Below the pieces are notes generated by a model. It did no database searches. It was not told the DNA's origin and saw only the letters and a list, made by a program, of their open reading frames with translations. From a bacterium (GTDB lineage Bacteria; Patescibacteriota; Minisyncoccia; Minisyncoccales; JAGLPU01): a DNA stretch of 11,193 nucleotides. Positions within the stretch are counted from its first letter, which is position 1. The number at the start of each line of letters is the position of its first letter. This document shows, one piece after another, positions 6,678 through 11,193 of this stretch. Position numbers and translations under genes: made by a program. The DNA is taken from contig JAUVEE010000021.1 in the NCBI GenBank assembly GCA_030594935.1, positions 1 through 11,193 of the forward strand. The letters are read 5' to 3'.

Positions 6678-6965
6678 ATGACTTGGATCGGCGTAGTAAT
6701 AACTTATTTTCTTTTGTTTGCCTTGGCCCTGTATATCGTTCATAAAAAAGGGGGGACTTGGTCTAAAGACGAACATGAGGGAATTAGCGGCATTCTAATG
6801 AAAAGTCTTATTCTATGGCTCTATCTGGCCGGTTTTGCCGGCATCTTTATCGGTTTTTTGGCAGTTAAAGAGAGCCCTGTTTTTTATGCCGCTTTAGGGA
6901 ATAAGATTGAGGCTTTTACCGCAAGCCTTATTTCCGCTTTGTTTTTTCCTAGTCAACCCTTCTAA
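6678..6965 (+). CDS. Small integral membrane protein, unknown function
   Basis: This 95-residue protein has two clear hydrophobic segments (residues about 3-22 and 42-65) joined by a charged loop with KKGGTWSKDEHEG, and a weaker third one (about 78-92) at the C terminus. I do not recognise a family. It has its own strong promoter almost at the ATG and no Shine-Dalgarno. The last 17 bases overlap the 3' end of efp on the opposite strand, so the two genes converge and share their coding ends. Possible roles such as a small channel accessory or membrane-protein partner are not supported by any motif. The hydrophobic pattern and promoter make it likely to be real. Confidence 0.7.
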   Translation: MTWIGVVITYFLLFALALYIVHKKGGTWSKDEHEGISGILMKSLILWLYLAGFAGIFIGFLAVKESPVFYAALGNKIEAFTASLISALFFPSQPF

Positions 6966-7512
6966 CATATTCCTGCTTCTGGGTATTAATCTCAATTATG
7001 TCGCCCTCTTTAATAAAGAGAGGCGTGTTTATATTCGCTCCTGTTTCCAAGACCACCATTTTATTGCCGGGCTGAGAGCGGTTTCCCTGAACTGCCGGCG
7101 GGGCTTCTTTTACTTTTAGAGAAATTTTTATCGGCAGTTCAATGCTGATCTGCTTATCTTGAAAAACAACGCTTTCCACGACTTGATTGGCTTTAAGAAG
7201 CTTTGCCTGTTCGCCGACTTGCTCTCCGGACAGGCTGAATCTTTGAGAAGGATCATCCGGCCGGCAAAAGAAATACTGGCCCTTGTTCGCATAAAGAAAC
7301 TTCACTTCCTTTTTTTCTATTTCCGCTTCATTAAAGCTGTCTGCAGGATGAAAGGTCTTGGAAACAACGCTGCTGTTGATAAGATTCTTTAATTTAGTCT
7401 GCAGAACAGAATGGCCCCGGCCCTTGAACATCCGGGAAGTCTCCATTATTTCATAGGGCTGTCCGTCCATGATTATATTTATTCCTTTTTCCAGTTCGTT
7501 GAATGAGATCAT
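6949..7512 (-). CDS. efp: Elongation factor P, with arginine at the tip-loop modification site
   Basis: EF-P binds between the ribosomal P and E sites and rescues stalling at polyproline. The 187-residue product shows the KOW-like N-terminal domain, two OB-type domains and the C-terminal EF-P signature (LETGANINTPLFIKEGD...YVRR). The start at 7512 is chosen because MISFNELEKG is the canonical N terminus and it lies 2 nt after the upstream stop (TAAATATG); longer in-frame starts at 7533 and 7569 would extend into the preceding gene. Aligning KLKN (40-43) with E. coli KLRN puts R32 at the position of the modified Lys34, in the loop KGRGHS (30-35). That resembles the arginine of EarP-type EF-P, though without its SGRNAA context. 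It is the last gene of the padR1 operon. Confidence 0.95.
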   Translation of the reverse strand: MISFNELEKGINIIMDGQPYEIMETSRMFKGRGHSVLQTKLKNLINSSVVSKTFHPADSFNEAEIEKKEVKFLYANKGQYFFCRPDDPSQRFSLSGEQVGEQAKLLKANQVVESVVFQDKQISIELPIKISLKVKEAPPAVQGNRSQPGNKMVVLETGANINTPLFIKEGDIIEINTQKQEYVRRVD

Positions 7513-7514
7513 AT

Positions 7515-7937
7515 TTATTTTATTATTTTCCATTCTATTTCGGCTTCCTTGCCGGCAAATTCCAGCCATTGTCCAGCTTTGTCAATAACATACCATCTCT
7601 GCTTGGCCTGGCTCCAGACCATGGGGTCGCCGAAATAAAACGGTTTCTTTACTATTTCCTTGGGTTTTAATTTATCCAGCTCCAGCCACTTTTTAAACAC
7701 TGTTTCAATGGCATAATCCAGCTCTCTTGATTTGGCCCACTCAGCCACCTTGCTGATTGCTTGTTTCGCCTTGGCCACCGAACCGGCCAGCTCCAAAAGC
7801 TGCTTGGCCGGCTTGGTAAAGCGGGAATAGATAATCTTCTGCTTCTTAGCGTCTTTCTTTATTTCTTCCAAGCTTAGGCCCTTGCTGTAGAAATAATGAT
7901 TGACTATTTGCTGGATATCGCTTTCTTTCTTAACCAT
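7515..7937 (-). CDS. Conserved-looking hypothetical protein between padR1 and efp
   Basis: I do not recognise a named family for this 140-residue protein. Residues 1-90 look largely helical and charged, with AKQLLELAGS (44-53), KVAEWAKSRELDYAIETVFKKW (63-84) as the best-defined helical block, and no membrane segment. The C-terminal part (about 97-138) is rich in aromatic residues (KKPFYFGDPMVW, RWYVIDKAGQWLEF), suggesting a small beta domain that may bind a partner or nucleic acid. The gene starts 1 nt after the padR1 stop and ends 2 nt before efp, so it is certainly co-transcribed with both. A translation-linked or DNA-linked role is only inference from position. Confidence 0.75.
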   Translation of the reverse strand: MVKKESDIQQIVNHYFYSKGLSLEEIKKDAKKQKIIYSRFTKPAKQLLELAGSVAKAKQAISKVAEWAKSRELDYAIETVFKKWLELDKLKPKEIVKKPFYFGDPMVWSQAKQRWYVIDKAGQWLEFAGKEAEIEWKIIK

Positions 7938-7938
7938 A

Positions 7939-8244
7939 CTATTTTAATTCTTTAGTCAGTTTCTTATAAAAATCTTTTGCTTTAGTAAGTTCATCTTTTC
8001 CTTTCTTGGTAATCTGATAAATCCTTTTCACTTCTTCTGTCTTGCTTTTGACAAATCCCTGGCTTTCCAATCTGTAAAGAACGCGATAAGGAGTAATCTT
8101 GCCCGGCCTGAAATTAAAATTGGCCTGAATTAATTCCTGCAGCTCCCAGGCATAAGCGCTTTCATTTTTTTCCAGCAAAAAAAGAACGTAGAGCCAAAGG
8201 TTGTCCTTGGTGTTTGATTTTACTAAATGCTGAAAAGGGAACAT
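7939..8244 (-). CDS. PadR-family winged-helix transcriptional regulator (PadR1)
   Basis: This 101-residue protein is a minimal PadR regulator. The winged-helix core includes an AWELQELIQ helix (32-40), TPYRVLYRLESQGFV (51-65) as recognition helix and start of the wing, and IYQITKKGKDEL (75-86), the hallmark Y-x-IT-x-x-G of the family. A short C-terminal helix follows for dimerisation. The ATG at 8244 is chosen over the in-frame TTG at 8256, which lies inside the promoter/operator zone. PadR proteins usually repress a divergent target and themselves, releasing on a small effector; the perfect inverted repeat at 8257-8280 fits this. Its first 21 residues match PadR2 at 14 positions, so the two are paralogs. 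Co-directional genes downstream are the 7515 gene and efp. Confidence 0.9.
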   Translation of the reverse strand: MFPFQHLVKSNTKDNLWLYVLFLLEKNESAYAWELQELIQANFNFRPGKITPYRVLYRLESQGFVKSKTEEVKRIYQITKKGKDELTKAKDFYKKLTKELK

Positions 8245-8249
8245 AGGGG

Positions 8250-8277
8250 TTGACAAACTATTTTACCACGGTAAAAT
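8250..8277 (+). promoter_or_regulatory. Promoter of ino1
   Basis: A perfect TTGACA (8250-8255), 16-nt spacer and TAAAAT (8272-8277) point toward ino1, with an expected start near 8284 and a leader of about 38 nt lacking a Shine-Dalgarno. A second -10-like TATAAT (8307-8312), 9 nt before the ATG, lacks a good -35 but could drive a leaderless transcript. Confidence 0.72.
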
Positions 8278-8280
8278 AGT
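8257..8280. promoter_or_regulatory. Perfect 11-bp inverted repeat: candidate PadR operator between padR1 and ino1
   Basis: ACTATTTTACC (8257-8267) and GGTAAAATAGT (8270-8280) are exact inverted copies separated by AC. The repeat begins 2 bp after the ino1 -35 box and its right arm contains the ino1 -10; its left arm contains the likely padR1 -10 on the other strand. Binding of a dimer would block both promoters. It sits next to a PadR gene, the usual arrangement for an autoregulated repressor. Confidence 0.8.
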
Positions 8281-8287
8281 CTAATAA
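8260..8287 (-). promoter_or_regulatory. Putative promoter of padR1 (minus strand)
   Basis: On the minus strand, TTATTA (8287-8282), a 16-nt spacer and TAAAAT (8265-8260) lie 15 nt upstream of the padR1 ATG. The -35 is weak (about 4/6). It fully overlaps the ino1 promoter in the opposite direction, so the two would compete for polymerase. Confidence 0.42.
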
Positions 8288-8321
8288 GCTTAATTTATAC
8301 TATTAATATAATCTAGCAAAT

Positions 8322-9425
8322 ATGGCAAAAGAAATCAAAATAGCAATCGCGGGAATAGGGAACTGCGCCTCCAGTTTAATCCAAGGCATCCGTTATTACA
8401 AGGACATTAAGGATGACGATGAATTGGTTCCCGGCCTGATGCATAATGTTATCGGAGGCTACAAAATCGGGAATATAAAACTGGTGGCCGCTTTTGACGT
8501 TGACAAAAGAAAAGTGGGCAAAGATGTTTCCCAGGCAATTTGGGAAAAGCCGAACTGCACTAAAGTTATCTGCTCTGATATTCCCAATTTCGGAGTAAAG
8601 GTAAAAATGGGTCATGTTTTAGACGGAGTGGCCGACCACATGAAAGATTATCCCGAAGATAAAACTTTTCTTGTGGCTAAAGAAAAATCAGTGGATGTGG
8701 CCGGAGAACTGAAAAAATCCGGCGCAAATATATTAATCAACTATATGCCGGTCGGCTCGCAGAAAGCGACTGAGTTTTACGCCGAGTCCGCTTTAAAAGC
8801 AGGCTGCGCTTTTATCAACTGCATGCCGGTCTTTATTGTTTCTGACGACAAATGGGGAGAAAAATTCACCAATAAAAACATTCCCTGTCTTGGAGACGAT
8901 GTTAAGGGCCAGGTGGGAGCCACAATCGTTCATCGCATTCTTACTCATCTTTTCGCGGAAAGGGGAGTAAAGATAGACCACTCTTACCAGCTGAATTTCG
9001 GCGGCAACACTGACTTCCTTAACATGCTTTCCCGCAAGCGCCTTAAATCAAAAAAGATTTCCAAAACGGAAAGCGTTGAATCACAGCTTTCAAAAAGACT
9101 AAGCTATGATGATCTTCATATCGGTCCCTCTGACTGGGTGCCCTTTCTTAAAGACAATAAAATCTGTATGATAAGAATAGAAGGCAGAAAATTCGGCAAC
9201 ATTCCGGTTGAGCTTGACCTTAAACTGTCAGTTGAAGACTCTCCCAATTCCGCCGGAGTTATTATAGACGCTATCAGAATGATAAAGATCGCTCTGGACA
9301 GAAGAATAGGAGGACCCTTACTTTCTCCTTCCGCCTACTTTATGAAGCACCCTCCTCAGCAGTTTACCGATGAAAAGGCCAGAGAAATGGTGGAAGAATT
9401 CATTTTAAATAAAAGGGAAAGATAA
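8322..9425 (+). CDS. ino1: Inositol-3-phosphate synthase (myo-inositol-1-phosphate synthase)
   Basis: This 367-residue NAD-dependent enzyme cyclises glucose-6-phosphate to L-myo-inositol phosphate, the first step of inositol synthesis. The N-terminal Rossmann motif is IAGIGNCASSL (9-19), and NYMPVGSQKA (140-149), FINCMPVFI (164-172), GDDVKGQVG (191-199) and QLNFGGNTDFLNM (223-235) follow the family. The segment SKKISKTES (243-251) and PSDWVPFLKDNK (269-280) carry lysines expected in the active site. Length and motifs resemble the short actinobacterial/archaeal type rather than the 500-residue eukaryotic enzyme. It is divergent from padR1 and appears repressible through the 8257-8280 operator. 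The product probably feeds the phosphatidyltransferase encoded three genes downstream. Confidence 0.95.
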   Translation: MAKEIKIAIAGIGNCASSLIQGIRYYKDIKDDDELVPGLMHNVIGGYKIGNIKLVAAFDVDKRKVGKDVSQAIWEKPNCTKVICSDIPNFGVKVKMGHVLDGVADHMKDYPEDKTFLVAKEKSVDVAGELKKSGANILINYMPVGSQKATEFYAESALKAGCAFINCMPVFIVSDDKWGEKFTNKNIPCLGDDVKGQVGATIVHRILTHLFAERGVKIDHSYQLNFGGNTDFLNMLSRKRLKSKKISKTESVESQLSKRLSYDDLHIGPSDWVPFLKDNKICMIRIEGRKFGNIPVELDLKLSVEDSPNSAGVIIDAIRMIKIALDRRIGGPLLSPSAYFMKHPPQQFTDEKAREMVEEFILNKRER

Positions 9426-9443
9426 ATAATAATTTAATAAGAT

Positions 9444-9469
9444 AATAATTTAGCTCCGGCTGGATTATT
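9444..9469 (+). promoter_or_regulatory. RNA hairpin with a UNCG-type tetraloop in the ino1-padR2 gap
   Basis: AATAATTTAGC (9444-9454) and GCTGGATTATT (9459-9469) can form an 11-bp RNA stem including two U-G wobbles, capped by C(UCCG)G, the extra-stable UNCG tetraloop with C-G closure. It ends 12 nt before the padR2 ATG. There is no following T-run, so it may act as an mRNA end-stabiliser, attenuator or processing site rather than a terminator. Confidence 0.4.
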
Positions 9470-9481
9470 TGACCACTAACC

Positions 9482-9781
9482 ATGGAACCATTTCAAAGAT
9501 TCAAAAAATCAAACACTGAAGGAAACCTCTGGATCTATGTCCTTTCTTTGGCAAAAGAAACAGAGATTTGCGACGAAGATGTTTCCCGGCTTATTTTTGA
9601 AAAGTTTGGCTTTCTCCCCAGCGGACTTTTAGTCAAAAGAGTTTTATTCCTTTTAAGAAGGGGAGAGTATATAAAAACCGAGAAATACCAAGGGAAAAAA
9701 GCCTACAGCACCACGGAAAAAGGCATAGCGGAACTGGAAAGCACAAAAGAATTCTATCAAGATCTGCTGCAAAAAGTTTAG
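9482..9781 (+). CDS. PadR-like winged-helix regulator (PadR2), paralog of PadR1
   Basis: This 99-residue protein shares its N terminus with PadR1 (14 of 21 residues identical: PFQ, KSNT, NLW, YV) and the same overall layout. The helix VKRVLFLLRRGEYIK (51-65) aligns with PadR1's YRVLYRLESQGFVK, and YSTTEKGIAEL (75-85) with the Y-x-IT-x-x-G wing. The middle section (24-50) has diverged strongly, and the usual AWELQ-type helix is replaced by CDEDVSRLIFEKFG. It may bind a related operator, heterodimerise with PadR1, or have lost DNA binding. It lies 56 nt after ino1, with a possible hairpin between them and no obvious promoter of its own, so it is probably transcribed with ino1. Role is inference. 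Confidence 0.78.
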   Translation: MEPFQRFKKSNTEGNLWIYVLSLAKETEICDEDVSRLIFEKFGFLPSGLLVKRVLFLLRRGEYIKTEKYQGKKAYSTTEKGIAELESTKEFYQDLLQKV

Positions 9782-9788
9782 AATCTAA

Positions 9789-10259
9789 ATGAACGCGAAA
9801 ATCAAGACATTATTAAAAATTGTTGAAACTTGGAAACTTAATAAAAAGCCGGAATATCGCGGGTTTAGATGCGCCCACTGTCAAAAATATATGCATAAAG
9901 CGTATTATTACTGGCTTGACGCCAAAGGGTATAAGACTCCTGTTCATTTTTGCAGGAAGTGCCAGAAATTGTTTGAATCCTCTCATCTCCGAATAATGAA
10001 ACCTTCCCTATCGGTCAATCGAAAAACTTTTGGATTAAAATTTGACCAAGAATTTATACAAAAATGCGAAAGCATAGTTAAAAAATGGAACACTGAAGCC
10101 AATCCTGTTTATAAGACTTTTATTTGCGATAACTGTGGAGATAATATGCATAAGGCATATCATGTCTGGCTAAATATAAAGGGCTGTTTGGTGGAAATTC
10201 ATTTTTGCCAAAAATGCGGCTATAAGTTGAAACTAAATAAATATGCTAGACTCACATAG
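9789..10259 (+). CDS. Tandem double zinc-ribbon protein of unknown function
   Basis: This 156-residue protein consists of two copies of one zinc-ribbon unit with an 85-residue period. Copy 1 has C28-C31 and C55-C58, copy 2 has C113-C116 and C140-C143; both keep exactly 23 residues between the CxxC knuckles. Shared residues between the knuckles include MHKAY, WL, KG and HFC.KC, so the two units clearly derive from an internal duplication. Each unit is preceded by a helix of I.K....IV..W type (6-15; 89-100). I do not recognise a family; the conserved MHKAYxxW core is unlike ribosomal or TFIIB ribbons. Metal-dependent DNA, RNA or protein binding is plausible. It starts 7 nt after padR2 and overlaps the next gene by 17 nt. 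Confidence 0.8.
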   Translation: MNAKIKTLLKIVETWKLNKKPEYRGFRCAHCQKYMHKAYYYWLDAKGYKTPVHFCRKCQKLFESSHLRIMKPSLSVNRKTFGLKFDQEFIQKCESIVKKWNTEANPVYKTFICDNCGDNMHKAYHVWLNIKGCLVEIHFCQKCGYKLKLNKYARLT

Positions 10260-10854
10260 ACATTTATTCAAAGAATTGGAAAAAATTATCGTTAAAGTTT
10301 TCTCGCCTTTACCCATAACTCCAAATCAGTATACCCTGATCGCTTTTTTGTCCATCTTCATAACCTTATATTTTCTGGTCAAGCAGAATATAATACTGGC
10401 AATCGTTTTCTTTTTTATCGCCGCATTTTTAGATTTAGTAGACGGAGCAGTAGCAAGAAGCAAGAACATGACTACTAAAACCGGCGCTTATTTGGACACT
10501 ATTATTGATCGCTATGTAGAAGGTATTTTACTTTTGGGAATGTTGTTCCTGCCATTGCCGGAAATATTTTTTCCGGCTTATGTCTGGATTTTCTTAGCCT
10601 TATTCGGCTCAATCACAACAACTTACAGCAAAGCGGCGGCTAAAGAAAAAGATTTAGTAAAACAAGAGTTAAAAGGAGGATTGTTGTCTCGCGGAGAAAG
10701 AATAATATTGTTGGTAATAACTTTAATCCTAATAACATTCAATGCCACCTATGCAGTTTATGTTTTAATAATTATAGCCGTGCTTTCTAATTTCACTGCC
10801 CTGCAAAGAATAAATTCTGCTATTAGATTAAACATACGAACCCCAGAAAAATAA
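10243..10854 (+). CDS. CDP-alcohol phosphatidyltransferase, probable inositol-phosphate phospholipid synthase
   Basis: This 203-residue membrane enzyme transfers a lipid phosphatidyl group from a CDP-lipid to an alcohol acceptor, releasing CMP. The complete family motif D-x2-D-G-x2-A-R-x8-G-x3-D-x3-D is present at residues 64-89 (D64, D67, G68, A71, R72, G81, D85, D89). About six hydrophobic helices are visible (about 30-45, 48-66, 92-106, 109-126, 153-168, 170-186), fitting the family topology. The family includes phosphatidylglycerophosphate, phosphatidylinositol-phosphate and archaetidylinositol-phosphate synthases. The inositol-phosphate substrate is inferred from the ino1 gene in the same run, not from specificity residues. 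It overlaps the zinc-ribbon gene by 17 nt. The tail of its transcript would end at the terminator near 10918. Confidence 0.9.
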   Translation: MLDSHRHLFKELEKIIVKVFSPLPITPNQYTLIAFLSIFITLYFLVKQNIILAIVFFFIAAFLDLVDGAVARSKNMTTKTGAYLDTIIDRYVEGILLLGMLFLPLPEIFFPAYVWIFLALFGSITTTYSKAAAKEKDLVKQELKGGLLSRGERIILLVITLILITFNATYAVYVLIIIAVLSNFTALQRINSAIRLNIRTPEK

Positions 10855-10856
10855 TT

Positions 10857-11193
10857 TTATTTTTTAGTTCTAAAAAAACAATTCTTTATTTTTCCTAAAG
10901 CTGGAAAAATTAAATACAACAGAGGGGATTTCCGGCCCTCTGTTTTTGTTTGCTTTGCTAATATCCCTGCTTTAAATTCAGCCAAATTGTTCGCTCCTTC
11001 CACTATGGTATAAGCATGGCCGGCAGCGGCGTGATAATGAGCATCGCTGGAGGCTGTCATGGCTAAATTATTTTCTTTAGCAAAAGAAAGCGCTTTCTTG
11101 TCAGGACCGCTAAAAGGACGCCGAGCGTTAAAAACCTCAATGCCGTCTATCAGGCCTATGTACTTTTTTAAATCGTCGTTAAATTGTTCGGGA
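10857..11193 (-). CDS. PHP-domain metal-dependent phosphoesterase, C-terminal part (5' end outside window)
   Basis: The minus-strand frame is open to the right edge and gives 111 residues, so the apparent start at 11060 is internal. The part seen reads GIEVFNARRPF, then FAKENNLAMTASSDAHYHAA, GHAYTIVEG and an AEF..GI segment. SDAH is the PHP metal-binding motif (Asp and His ligands), and GIEVFN is the family strand preceding it. PHP proteins hydrolyse phosphoester bonds; small bacterial members include TrpH-like RNA/DNA 5'-3' exonuclease or nucleoside-phosphate phosphatases. A basic, hydrophobic tail of about 30 residues follows the domain, possibly a membrane-associated end. The stop is 2 nt from the phosphatidyltransferase stop. 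The substrate cannot be judged from the fragment. Confidence 0.8.
   Translation of the reverse strand, partial: PEQFNDDLKKYIGLIDGIEVFNARRPFSGPDKKALSFAKENNLAMTASSDAHYHAAAGHAYTIVEGANNLAEFKAGILAKQTKTEGRKSPLLYLIFPALGKIKNCFFRTKK
10918..10949 (+). terminator. Rho-independent terminator for the ino1 operon, inside the convergent PHP gene
   Basis: AACAGAGGG (10918-10926) pairs perfectly with CCCTCTGTT (10936-10944) around a 9-nt loop, followed by TTTTTGTT (10943-10950) on the plus strand. It lies about 65 nt after the phosphatidyltransferase stop and within the 3' coding end of the opposite gene, so both genes use this DNA. Confidence 0.65.

Noticed and set aside
6910..6928. 6-bp hairpin (AGGCTT/AAGCCT) as terminator of efp on the minus strand
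   Set aside because: The stem is short and no T-run follows on the minus strand, so I do not call it a terminator.
6907..7392. Plus-strand open frames (6907-7119, 7159-7392) opposite efp
   Set aside because: efp on the minus strand is unambiguous; these have no own signals or motifs.
10860..10877. Palindrome TTTTTTAG-TT-CTAAAAAA at the convergent gene ends
   Set aside because: It is A/T only with a 2-nt loop, which is too weak and short-looped for a credible hairpin; the GC-containing stem at 10918-10944 is the better terminator.
1..11193. CRISPR arrays, tRNA genes, insertion sequences or toxin-antitoxin pairs
   Set aside because: No regularly spaced repeats, cloverleaf-like GTTC-A-A signals, transposase motifs or paired small toxin/antitoxin genes were seen by eye.

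Overview
The window is gene-dense (about 97% coding, moderately AT-rich, Arg mostly AGA/AGG/CGG, many 1-17 bp gene overlaps). It looks like a small-genome uncultivated bacterium, most likely Patescibacteria/CPR (Parcubacteria-like), judged from compact bacterial proteins, few recognisable Shine-Dalgarno sites, apparently leaderless promoters and an archaeal-type UMP kinase. Elongation factor P is bacterial, not aIF5A, which argues against an archaeon. The lineage call is inference.

Left part (1-4373, + strand): the 3' part of a PfkB-family sugar kinase overlaps rarA (replication-associated recombination ATPase). Then comes a chain of four genes with 1-4 bp overlaps: a membrane-anchored FKBP prolyl isomerase, a YgjP-type zinc metallopeptidase, a small PD-(D/E)XK nuclease-like protein, and thiC (thiamine pyrimidine synthase). 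ThiC has an unusually spaced C-terminal cysteine motif.

Middle (4374-6965, + strand): a 75-residue orphan gene stands alone between a near-consensus sigma70-type promoter and a rho-independent terminator built on its own stop codon. It is followed by idi (IPP isomerase), an archaeal-type UMP kinase and an alpha/beta hydrolase, tightly packed, and by a small membrane protein with its own promoter sitting almost on its start codon.

Right part (6949-11193): a minus-strand operon padR1 - unknown gene - efp faces away from a plus-strand group ino1 - padR2 - double zinc-ribbon protein - CDP-alcohol phosphatidyltransferase. The divergent padR1/ino1 intergenic region carries a perfect 11-bp inverted repeat lying across both promoters, a clear candidate PadR operator. 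Ino1 makes inositol-3-phosphate and the phosphatidyltransferase has the complete family motif, so together they suggest inositol phospholipid synthesis under control of one or two PadR regulators that are paralogs of each other. A PHP-domain phosphoesterase, cut by the right edge, lies convergently at the end, and the plus-strand terminator is inside its 3' end.

The inositol-lipid/PadR locus is the best candidate for an undescribed system. The double zinc-ribbon protein and the orphan gene are the main unknowns. No tRNA, rRNA, CRISPR array, insertion sequence or other mobile element was seen, and no gene-free stretch exceeds about 80 bases.
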